A DNA stretch of 64,000 bases, taken from contig JARKIF010000010.1 in assembly GCA_029378245.1 (NCBI GenBank), forward strand, positions 682,001 through 746,000, given 5' to 3'. A program made the position numbers and the translations under genes. This stretch comes from Roridomyces roridus. Lineage: Eukaryota; Basidiomycota; Agaricomycetes; Agaricales; Mycenaceae. Below are positions 9,911 to 19,578 of the stretch, piece after piece; the stretch's first letter is position 1, and each line of letters starts with the position of its first letter. Under the pieces are notes generated by a model. The model did no database searches, had not been told where the DNA came from, and saw nothing but the letters and a program-made list of their open reading frames with translations.

Positions 9911-12385
9911 TCAGAGTACAGCGATTGCGTCCATGTCAATGTCGGGATCGGGTTCACCGTCAGCGTCAACATCTTCAAGACACTCCAAGTCTTCCATCGA
10001 ATCGAGTGCGGTGGCGGGCTCAGCCAGGACAATGGGTCTCTCAGAATCAGCAGGCTGCGACACGGATTGGGGAGTCTCCACGATGAAGTTTTCTGCTTCC
10101 AGCGGCGAACGTTGGGTTTCCTCGCCCGTGGCAGACTTCGACGCGAGTTGGGGAGTCTCCGCAACGACTGCCTCTGTTTCCACAGGAACCGGTGCCGGCG
10201 AAAGTTTGGCTTCCTGCGACATGACTTGAGGAGTCTCCACAACGAGCGTTTCTGCTTCCAGTGGAGCAGGAGCCGGCGAACGTCTGGCTTCCTCACCCAG
10301 GGCAGGCTGCGACACGACTCGCAGAGTCTGCGCAATAAGCCTTCCTGTTTCCAGCTGGGCCGGAGCTGGCGACCGTTTGTCCTTCACGGCCTCCTCCTGA
10401 GACTGAGAGACCACCAGCGGAGGTGCTGCCTCCTTCCGCGGCCGCCCTCTCTTCTTCTTCGGTGGCACTGCTGGACGCGTTGTTTCATCGGGACGATTCG
10501 CGAGAGTCTCGGCCCCATTCACGGTCGTGGCCCCATTCGAGCCCAATGCCTCTCCAACTTTCACTCCCTCCATCGGCGTCGCAGGCACGGGCGGCGGTGC
10601 CGGAACAACCGCAGCCTGACTCTGAATCTTCCTCGGCCTCCCGGGCTTGCGCTTCGGAACCAACGCCAACATCTCATCGCTCGTTACGTTGCTCTTGCCT
10701 CCAGAACCAGAGCTGGAACTGACCACAGACGCCTGGTCCGCCAATACATCCAATGCAGAGCGCACCCTGGTCGACGGGCCCGGCCCTGAAACTCGACGGC
10801 GCTTGGGCGCAGGTTCCTCCGAATTCAGATTTGCAGAAGAGGATGCAGTTCTTCGGCGCGTCATCATCCCCGCTCCCGTGCTGAGACCTTCGTTTGCATC
10901 CAATGCGGCGTTCACGAGCGAGTCCAGCCCCAGAGTCGGGACGTTCTTGGCTTTCCCCTTTCCCTTGCGGTCAGGAGTGCTCTTCTCGCCCCCAGCCCCG
11001 CTCTTCTCCTTCTCCTTCCCCTTGTTTGCCTTCCCCCTCACAGGCGCAGAAATCGACTCGCGATAATACGACTGCCCTGCACTCCCACCTGCGCCCTCAC
11101 CACCATTTCGCTGATCCCGCTCCCGTTCCTTTTCAAGCTCCATAGCGCTCATCACACCCGCCACAATCCCAGCACGTTCCCGCCCAATGCGCCGTGCGGC
11201 AATGAGGAGGTGCTCGGCGCGGGCATCAGAGATGGCTGGAGTTGGGTATGGTTGGCTGCGGTTCTTGAGGCGGGAATGGGAACGGGTGTTACGAAAGTAG
11301 CCGTCGGGCTCGGTTTGCACGTGGAGGACGGTGCGGGCGCTTGGAGGAGGGGTAGGGAAGGGCAGGGCTGCAGTTGATAGAGAGTCGGAGGGTTCCGCGT
11401 TGGAGGATTGTAGTGTCTTCTTGAGATTGGCGGTCATCTTCTTACGCCGGCTCAGGTTTATGGCAACCATCTGAGGGGCCGGGTAGGTGAGCGCAGAGAG
11501 ATATGTGGATGCTTGGGCGAGAGCATGTAATGTCGGGGGTTTGGCTGCAGTGGCGGGAGGCGGCGAATCTACAGGTGGTGAAGGTTGTTGCTGGGGTGGT
11601 AGGCTGGAAGTCGATGCCTCGGCGCTGGCTTGATACTTGGGGACAAAATATTGCATGAGGAGATTGGGCTTCAGTTTGTCTAGTTCGTGCTCGATAGCTG
11701 CGATGCGACTCTGGCTGCGATCCAGCTGAAACTTGGATTAAAAGACAGCAATGGAACAATAAACGCGGCCTACCAAACTCTTCAGCGACTTGTTGTCAAA
11801 TTCCAAGTTATCGCATCTCTTCCTTAGATCCTAAAAATAATTCAGACGCATGCTTGTTTGCGGTGAGATGTCTTCTCACCGAATCGGCTGGCCTCAGTGC
11901 CTGCTGTTGTACAACCAACGCCTCCGAAACGCGCTCCCAGCCCATCTTCTCGCCTTCCCAACGCGACCTTTCCTCCTGAAGTTGGTCCGAGAGGTAATCG
12001 CGTTGGTGAACGAGCGCTGCGATGGTTTCGGCTTGACGCACGAGCTGGGACGCGTCGGACGTCGGGATGTCGGGGTTGGTGAGGCGGAGAACCTGCAGAG
12101 CGATTCATTCGTATAAAAGAGAGAAGAGCAGGAATACGGGATAATAAGCACCATATCGAATAGTTCGCGTTCGCGAGGTGTGGCGTCTGCCCGAGTCGTC
12201 CCTTCGTCGCCGAGTCCCATTTCAAGCGCTCTTGAACGGATGCGGGTGATTTCGCCTTCTTGGAGAGGTGAGCTTGGTGGCTCGTCCCCCTGGGACACGA
12301 GGGCGGTTTGTAGCGACATTATTTCAGCGTTGGATGCAGTTAAGCCATGAGAATGATTTGCGGGTGTTGTGCGATCTGCAGCCAC
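9911..12385 (-). CDS. AT-hook and coiled-coil nuclear protein, 772 aa
   Basis: Four exons (12385-12152, 12092-11880, 11830-11774, 11725-9911) join in frame. The N-terminal ~200 residues are predicted coiled coil (LVHQRDYLSDQLQEERSRWE, LRKRCDNLEFDNKSLKSL, SRIAAIEHELDKL). The middle is basic and Pro/Ser-rich, followed by two clear AT-hooks (KRKPGRPRK and KKKRGRPRK), so AT-rich DNA binding in the nucleus is likely. The C-terminus carries four to five imperfect repeats built on ETPQ..SQ..EE..RSPAP. I do not recognise an orthologue. An alternative start at Met 12319 is possible. The start codon is only 32 bp from that of divergent EMC2. Confidence 0.72.
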
Positions 12386-12417
12386 GCTCGTCGACCCCGT
12401 GCCACCTGAAGAGCCTG

Positions 12418-13537
12418 ATGTCGCTCTCCTCCGCGCTCGAACAGCTTGCCATCTACCGCGCCAACAACGTCAGGGCGTCTCAGGAAACTTTCGAGCATGC
12501 TTCCGTCATCCTCAAGTCTGCGCAACAGCTCGGCGACGATGGTCTGCATGTAACGCGTTCTCTGTCACTCAAGTTGTTCATTCCAACGCAGGCTGGGCCG
12601 TCCTCGAGCAGCTTTTTCTTGCCTCTGTTGATATCGGTCGTCTGGATGTCGCTGACGTTGGTCTTGGCCCTCGCTTCTTGCTCCCTTCTGACGAGTCTGC
12701 CGAACAGCGATGCTTGAAACAGCTGTCCGATAAATTTCGGGATTCACCTCGTGTAGACGTTCTTGCGGGTATTCGCATGGAGGCGACCGAGTCTACGGAT
12801 GTTGTGCTGCAGTATTACGGACAACTGCTAGAGGCAGACCCTGCCAATGCCGTGCGTGGACTTCCATTTTCATTTCGATATAAGTATGCTGACGCGGTAC
12901 AGGCGGTATGGAAACGCAAAATCTCTGTCCTTCGTCGGACAGGCAAGATCGACAAGGCTGTGGAGGAACTTTCTGAGCTGCTAGATACGTTCTACACCGA
13001 CGTCGAGGGCTGGCTGGAGTTGGCGGACATTTACACTACCTGCAACAGGTACGCTCTTATTTCTACTCTTTGATCTCTTCTCAACGACCCAAAGGTACTC
13101 AGCAGCCCTCCAAGCCCTCTCCCACGCCCTCCTCCTCGCACCTCAAAACCCCTTCTACGTGCTCCAATTCGCAGAAACAGCATATACCGCCGGAGACCTC
13201 CCCCTCGCCCTCAAAACCTTCCTTGTCGTCGTGGACATGTGCGAACGCGACCTTGACTCTCCAGCAGACAAGCCTCCGGCCGGGATAAGCTTGCGTGCAT
13301 GGATGGGCATCAAATTGGTGCGTTCTTTATTCCACTCCCCCGATCCAAACTAAGTGCTCCTAGTCTTCCCGCCGTCTAATGGTCAACTCCCACCCGTCTC
13401 CGTCTAATACCGTCATTCCCAAGAACCTGCACCTAATCGAGGAGCTGGCCACTGAGCGGGTGCTTGCGGCTTACTCGAGCAAGGGGAGGAAGCCGGAAGG
13501 TAGGGATGTGGTTGTTAGATGGGTTGGTGTTGCGTAA
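12418..13537 (+). CDS. EMC2: ER membrane protein complex subunit 2 (TPR protein)
   Basis: Five exons (12418-12541, 12592-12851, 12903-13048, 13095-13317, 13364-13537) give 308 residues, the usual EMC2 size. Tetratricopeptide repeats are visible: VLQYYGQLLEADPANA, AVWKRKISVLRRTGKIDKAV, DVEGWLELADIYTTCNRY and ALLLAPQNPFYVLQFAETAY. The AVWKRKIS..R and EGWLELADIY segments are characteristic of EMC2/Oca3. The protein scaffolds the cytosolic side of the ER membrane protein complex, which inserts tail-anchored and multi-pass membrane proteins. Confidence 0.9.
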
Positions 13538-13811
13538 CAGTATTAGATGGGTCATTATATCATTATTTACATGCCTGCCCACAGTGGACTGGAGAGAGTG
13601 CAGGAACCCAAATGGCGTTAAACGTGGGACCATCAACTGCGGCGGCCGCAGCACTGCTCCCCCCAATTTCAACCACTCCAAGTTCACCTCTCGACGAATG
13701 GTTGGAAGATTGAACAGAAGATAGGACACTCGAAATCGATCGTGTCCCGGCCTGCCTCAGCCGTTCCCCTCTCGTTCAGTCTGGTGCTATTCAAGATTCG
13801 GCCCAAGAAGT

Positions 13812-14060
13812 TGAACATGAATATTCGTCAAAAAGAAAAGCAAAAGGACGTCGCTAACAGATACTACTCTGCGTCTATCCTCCGACCACCCGGCCAAGGG
13901 TATAGATCTGGCCCATTACAGGCATCCGTGGCTACTGTGCCCAGGAAACACGGTTCACCACGTAGCGCGCTTGACGCGGCCCCGGTCGACAATAATGCTG
14001 TTATGACCCGGAAGGTCGTGATCAGAATAATGTATCTCGTTCAGAGTACCGGTTTGCGTA
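13812..14060 (+). repeat. Dispersed repeat R1, right copy
   Basis: Inverted partner of 887-1113. The two copies align over about 230 bp with small indels. The stretch between EMC2 (ending 13537) and this repeat contains no recognisable gene apart from a short open end coding ..PPISTTPSSPLDEWLED, which I could not assign. Confidence 0.75.
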
Positions 14061-14288
14061 ATTATCCATTGACTCAGCTCCACCAGACCAGGCGAGCCTT
14101 GCGCGGTGGATATTCTGTCCTGTAGCTAAACTTTTCTGTCCCAACAAGGAGGCAGCACAGATTAAATGGCTCTTGCATTCGATATGCGTCAGCGGCGGTT
14201 CTTCCGATGTCAAAGTCTCGTGCACACACGCGTCGCCCCTTCCTCCACCTCCTCCACCTCCCATCCTTCCCATCCTTCCGCGATATCC

Positions 14289-15424
14289 ATGCCGCCTCTT
14301 CACAAGCAACTGCGCTCCGCCATCCTCAGTTCAATCCCGCAATCCGCACCTCGATTCATGCACTATCTAACCGAGTACGGTCTCGGCCCAATCATCGCGA
14401 ACGCGAGTGCGTCAGACCTGGAGGGCAATTCGATGGTGGGCGAGGCGATGATGAATCCCTCGGTAGCCGATTTCATGTTGAGCGAGGCCATTCCGACCAA
14501 GTATTACGGGGTAAGAAAGAATCCAGTCCTCCAGTCTCTCAAACTCAACTCGCTGCAGAGCATTAGCACTCATATCGTCGAGCCCGGCATATTCCACGCT
14601 CTTTTGGACTGCGAATCAGATTACTTCGACGATTACGCGCCGGACTCGACTGTTCCTCATGCCATCGTTACACTGTTCATGGGTACACTGGTGACGAAGC
14701 TCGGGTTCCAAGAACTGCAGGCGTGGTTTGCCGAGGCGTTGGGTCCCGCAGTGAGAGCCGCGGCCAAGGTGTGCGCCGAGTACAGCCGGTGCGTCGTATT
14801 ACTCTCAGTCACGGTCTTCTGTGTTGATTCATCTACTCAGAGTGGTCGATGAAGCTGAAGGTGTACCAAGAAAACGGGCAAGAACAACAGAACGAGTTCG
14901 CAACGTCAGTCGCCTTGCTGAAGGTACGTGACTTTCTCGCCGCGACAACCGTGTCTAAGTCTTGTCGCAGCCGCCCAGGCCCTCTCCGGCGAACACCAGC
15001 CAGAGCCAGAGCCTCGCGTTCCTGTCCCTCGAATGCCAATTTTCGACTCGCGTTTCCTTGGTGTTCCGGCATCTTGGTCGTCGTATGCTCGGAAGGTACG
15101 TGGCTACTCCCGTCTTGAATCTTTCCCTCGTTTGCTGAGTCGTCTCCTGCCCAGACCATGACGAAATTTCGAGCCGCCGCTCGCGTGGAATACGACGCGT
15201 TCATGGCTGAGGCGTTTCCTAAAGACCAACCACCCCTCGAAAACCCTTTCGAAGCCTTCATGATTGGATTTAGAAGTTCGAATCTGTTTCGCCCAGCACC
15301 TGCGGTTCCTCCGGAGACGCCAGTCGCATCCGGCACCCGCAGAAGACGTTCGTGTTCCGTGTCTCCCGCTCGCGTTAATCACGCAGAGGATCCATCGTCT
15401 CCGAAACGCCGTCGAGTGGATTAG
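14289..15424 (+). CDS. Conserved-looking protein of unknown function, 309 aa
   Basis: Five exons (14289-14510, 14559-14788, 14841-14923, 14971-15095, 15155-15424) join in frame. The first intron is 48 nt and in frame, so retention would add 16 residues. The N-terminal ~150 residues look like a folded helical domain (LEGNSMVGEAMMNPSVADFM; VPHAIVTLFMGTLVTKLGFQ). The remainder is basic and disordered with possible nuclear signals (PRKRAR; SPKRRRVD at the C-terminus). A weak resemblance to RNase III-type helices was considered but the acidic signature is not visible, so no function is assigned. Confidence 0.6.
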
Positions 15425-15635
15425 ATGACCTCGTTTCATTGTAGCACTACGGTTCCTTCTACTCCTTAGATTTGTTCTTATACCTTGGATTGTATTAGAT
15501 TTGTGTATTAGCGAAACGGATTAGTAGCAGAAACATGCTCGGAATCTAATGACTCGTTCAAGTCCATTTTTCTCTTCTACTCTGAACGCAGGTCCGGTCC
15601 GGGCGACACACCAGAGAAAGTACAACTACCTAGAT

Positions 15636-16268
15636 TCAATCGCTGTCCGATTCGTCTGAATTTGCTCGCACTTCGTCCGGATCCAACGCAGCCTCTACCA
15701 ACAGCTGACGACGGTAAGCCGCCACCTCTTTGTGAAGCCAATTCAGAGGCCAACGATGCCACATCAAGGTAAACTCGAGTTTCCTGTCAAAGTCGACGCC
15801 CATGGCCACTCGTGCGGACTCTATCACAGGATTATCCAACTTGTCAGCGTGTTTGAAATGTTCGGAGCACGGCCTATTGAACATGGCGATGAGATAGAAG
15901 TTGCCGTCTGGACCATAATAGACAGTCGGCGGAGCCGCGTATCTGAGATTATGTACCGTCAGAATAGACTGTGAAGAGGAATCGGGCGCGCCCTACTTGG
16001 ACTCGGGACGCGCATTCCATTTCTCTGTGACCACATTGCGGTAGTTGCGGTTGATTACCTCGGGAAGCTGTCCTCCGCCGAGATTTTTGTAGAACTGCAT
16101 GTAGGGACAGACCCAGGCCAGGGCATATACCGGAGTCGGACGACCATCGACTAGTTCACCTCGTAAAGTGGGAGTGTTATGAAATAGGCGGCATGGAAAT
16201 CTGAAGATGTTTGCAGGAAACCGAGGTGCAAGATGCCAACTTGAATACCTTCCTCCGTTCGTTGACAT
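15636..16268 (-). CDS. Family S copy c, 176 aa, function unknown
   Basis: Exons 16268-16249, 16200-15997 and 15942-15636 join in frame. The product contains RFPCRLFHNTPTLRGEL, YALAWVCPYMQFYKNLGGGQ, VVTEKWNARPESKYAAPP, DGNFYLIAMFNRP and ARVAMGVDFD..MWHRWPLNWL, and ends in an acidic Ser/Asp tail (DESDSD). It is nearest to copy d, with an identical last-exon length of 307 nt; the two are tandem on the same strand. Confidence 0.72.
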
Positions 16269-16631
16269 TATGGGGAAAGGTGCAAGGAAAATGATGGGCG
16301 GCAGATGCCAAGCACGCAGTAGTCTTTTTGCGATGCGCTGATGATGAGGAGCAGAAGAAAGATCGGTTTGATGTTGGTTGAGTTTGTTCAACTTTACCTC
16401 TGACCAGTGACGCTGCTCCGGGAACGCCCTCTCATCGCTGAACGCGAATTCCAGCCCTATTGACTTCTTTGCCGATTCTCTCAAGAGATCTGTTCAAGCG
16501 CAAGACGATGACTGGAATATCTGGGTGGCCAACTTACTAGTAACTTTTGCTGAGCAAGTTTTCCTCCGAGTCTGTCCCAAAGAAACTCAGCGCGCGTAAT
16601 GATAACTCATATTACAACTCTCGACCTAGGT

Positions 16632-17275
16632 TCAATCCGAATCGCTGTCCGAGTCCTCTGCTCCCACTTCGTCCGGATCCAACCCAGCCTCTACCAACAC
16701 TTTACGACGGTAAGTCTCCACCTGTGGGCCGATCCAAGTGAGAGGCCAGCGATACCACATCAATGTAGACTCGAGCGTTGGGTCTGCGTTTACACCCATG
16801 GCCACTCGTGCGGACTCGATGACGGGGTTGTTGACCCTGTCTGCGCATTCCGTGTGTTTGTAGGGCGGTTTGTTGAACATGACAATGAGATAGAAGTTGC
16901 CATCTGGAGTATACAAGGCAGTCGGGTGAGGGAAATTCCTAACGGAAGGGTCAGAACAGATGGAGATAGGAAGAGTCGCGCGGCGTACTTGTGCTCGGCG
17001 CGCGCACGCCACCTCTTCGTAACGGTAACATCGAAATTCCGACTGTCCACTTTACCAGCCTGTCCGTCACCAAGATTCTTGTAGAACTCCTTGTAGGGGC
17101 AGACCCAAGCAAGGGCATATTTCGGCGTCGCATGACCTTCGACTCGTTCGCCACTCAACGCGGGACGCTTCTCGAATGGCAAGCTATGTGGAAATCTGAG
17201 GACAATAGTCAATGACAGGTAAACTCGCGGGAGACGATTTCGACCCACCTAGATTCGTTCTGCGACGTCGACATG
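16632..17275 (-). CDS. Family S copy d, 179 aa, function unknown
   Basis: Exons 17275-17250, 17195-16989 and 16938-16632 join in frame (..RARAEHK/NFPHPTALY). Motifs shared with the other copies are YALAWVCPYKEFYKNLGDGQ, DGNFYLIVMFNKP and ARVAMGVNADPTLESTLMWY, with an acidic tail EDSDSDSD. It starts MSTSQNES; this start region and its upstream flank are duplicated at 19130-19300. Tandem with copy c. Confidence 0.72.
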
Positions 17276-17439
17276 GGGTTTGAATGTTAGGGAGGGAGTG
17301 GGTCTGGATGAGTTATATATACGAATCCAACTAGGACACGTGATCACACCCTGCCGTCACCGGTCTTCTTCGGACACAATGGCTCTAGATCTCCTTGCTA
17401 AGTACTCCTTGCTAGATCTACTCGGATGACCGTCGTATT

Positions 17440-17830
17440 CTACACTTTCGTGTGGCAATGCCAAGCACGACAGCAAGTTAACAAGGGCCAATCCTTTCTT
17501 AGCCCTTCTTGTTTCGCGTTTTGTTCTTCTTCCGAGCTCTCCCTTTTTGTTATCTGGCAGGCAACCCCATCTACATCAAGTTTTAGTGCGACAATGCCAT
17601 GCCTAAAAACGGGACAACAAGGGACAATCCTTTTTTAGCCCTCCGCTTGTTTTGCGTTTTGTTCTTCCTCCGTCTTCCGAGCTCTCCCTTGGTTTTCTGG
17701 GCGACCAACCATATTTCTACATCAAGTTGTAGTGCGGAAATGCCACGCTCGACGACAATTACAAGGGCCAGTCCTTCTTTGGCCCTTCGTTTGTCCTCTT
17801 CGCGGGTTCTATTGTTTTCCGACTCGCAGC
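17440..17830 (+). repeat. Three degenerate tandem repeats
   Basis: Three units of roughly 90-155 bp follow one another. Each contains gtg(c/g)g.caatgcca(a/t)gc or gaaatgccacgctcg, then acaagggccaatccttt-like sequence and a tagccct..cttgtttcgcgttttgttcttc block. They fill the gap upstream of the 391-aa gene and would be part of its promoter region. Confidence 0.6.
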
Positions 17831-17891
17831 GAACTCATAAAAGGACCAACCCGCTCTGCTCGTTACTTATTTCCACCAAACCTCGATCAGG

Positions 17892-19067
17892 ATGGGCAAC
17901 ACACTTACGAAGCAATTCCGAGTTCATCGCTTCCTTGGATTGGCCGTGTGCCACTCCGGCAATGTCGACCCACGCCGTCTGGAGCATTACACCTATACAT
18001 TCTGGACCGCCGAAATGGACGGTTTACTCCTCCGCGGCGGATTCAAACATTGCCTGGTCGCCCCGCAGCTGCCCATTTATGTCAGTTCCAAAGAGCCTGT
18101 GTCTGTCGGTGCAGACAACACTGCAGGTTCGATGGCAGATGGGAAAGCCAAAAGCGTCTATGTCGATGTCGCCATTCTCTTGCCCGTTACCGAGCCACGA
18201 TTCCCGGAGGACATCGGGGCCATTGGTCCCCTTGTCGCTGGCAAAAGTCTCGCCCATTTCTTCGACGAGGTCCTGCCCAAGAACTGGGAGCTCTCTCCAC
18301 GCTGTGTCCGGGTCATAGGTCTCCAGGCCCCTCTTTTAGCAGAACTGAAGAGGATCCCACCCCGTCATTCAAAGACCGCTACCACCTTCCACCACAACCT
18401 AATCCACCTCTTGAACCTCGCGTGCCAACAAGCGAAAGCACAGGCTCGATGTCTGTTTGCTTCGTCCGCGTTCGCTAGGCAAGACAGAGTCATCCTGGTC
18501 GCAGGGGCAGGGGATTATTATCAGGTTTGCATTGTCACGAGGGAATGGGCTATCGAACGATTGGATGGATTCGATGACCTCGACGAGGACGATCTCGAAG
18601 AGATTTTCGCAACTGCCATCAAAAACGGTGCTTTCATCGAAAAGCTCGAGGACAAAGATTTGGCGGACGAGTATAAGAATATCATCGGTCACCCACGACG
18701 TATCCGGGAGCAAATTGAAGAAAGGGACGCGCGCTATGTGCAACGGTGTCTGAAACGCGAGGCGCTCCAGAATCGCCTTGCGCCCAGCTCTCCAACGGGA
18801 CCCAATTCGGATCACTCGCGTGCGCGATTCTCTGACGAAGAACTTGGTTCTGTTCATCGGCAAACAGAGGATGGGGTTGAATTGTTTGAGGTGCAGTCCG
18901 CGCAGACGTTCTTCACTCAGAGTGAATCCGCTGTGTGGTCCCGTCTGCTTCGCCTCGGTACGAGTAAATCGAACGACTTCATGGAGAAGATCCAGGACAT
19001 CATCGGCGAGTTCGAAGTCAAGGAGGAAACACGGAGGAAGAAGATGAAATTTGCGAATGCGTTGTAG
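17892..19067 (+). CDS. Intronless protein of unknown function, 391 aa
   Basis: A single open frame from ATG 17892, with no intron, which is unusual here. The N-terminus MGNTLTK fits an N-myristoylation signal (Gly2, small residue at position 6), so membrane attachment is possible. The first ~220 residues look globular (HYTYTFWTAEMDGLLLRGGF; DRVILVAGAGDYYQVCIVT). An acidic stretch (DDLDEDDLEEIFATAI) and a charged helical C-terminus (KIQDIIGEFEVKEETRRKKM) follow. No family recognised. Confidence 0.65.
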   Translation: MGNTLTKQFRVHRFLGLAVCHSGNVDPRRLEHYTYTFWTAEMDGLLLRGGFKHCLVAPQLPIYVSSKEPVSVGADNTAGSMADGKAKSVYVDVAILLPVTEPRFPEDIGAIGPLVAGKSLAHFFDEVLPKNWELSPRCVRVIGLQAPLLAELKRIPPRHSKTATTFHHNLIHLLNLACQQAKAQARCLFASSAFARQDRVILVAGAGDYYQVCIVTREWAIERLDGFDDLDEDDLEEIFATAIKNGAFIEKLEDKDLADEYKNIIGHPRRIREQIEERDARYVQRCLKREALQNRLAPSSPTGPNSDHSRARFSDEELGSVHRQTEDGVELFEVQSAQTFFTQSESAVWSRLLRLGTSKSNDFMEKIQDIIGEFEVKEETRRKKMKFANAL

Positions 19068-19129
19068 TTTCATGTACGTTCGAATTGAATTGTTAGCATC
19101 ATTCCAGTCGCTGGATTCAGAGTCCGCGG

Positions 19130-19300
19130 ACATCTCGCGGGAGACGATTTCGACTGGCCACCTAAATTCGTTCTGCGACGTCGACATGGGGTTTGAATGT
19201 TAGGGATTGGAGTGGTTCTGGATGAATTGTGTACGAATCCTTCGGTATCAGTGTGATGGGCGGAAGAAAGTTCGGTCGAGTTTGTTCAACTTTGTCCCGA
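19130..19300 (-). pseudogene. Copy of the family S 5' end
   Basis: Sequence equivalent to 17221-17340 (start codon, first 26-nt exon reading MSTSQNE, donor region and promoter) recurs here on the minus strand, including gttctgcgacgtcgacatgg. The middle and last exons are missing. A further match to the copy c promoter (gtcgagtttgttcaactttg) lies at about 19275. Confidence 0.65.
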
Positions 19301-19578
19301 GCTCACGTACTTGCAACACCTCCCCGTGGCTCTCTTCTCTTCAGACCACTGAAGCGCATAAAAGGATCATAATTTCTGAACTACTACAAAGTAGAACACG
19401 AGTATGCAAGAAAAAACGGGGCATTTCCCTAGAAAGAAAAAGAAAAAGAAAAATCGGACATAAATCTTCGACTACCTATACGTATCACCGCACTGTTCCT
19501 GTCTATCTTTCTTTCACATCTAGAAACACGCTCAGCATGCAGCCAAAAACGCAAAAACAAGACACATACCACTTCATC

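Noticed and set aside
9911..10789. Long plus-strand open frame antisense to the AT-hook gene (9698-10789)
   Set aside because: It mirrors the repeat-rich C-terminus of the minus-strand gene, has no recognisable motif and no splice structure.
14289..14788. RNase III domain in the 309-aa protein
   Set aside because: The acidic signature (LExLGD-type motif) is not present; only a loose helical resemblance remains.
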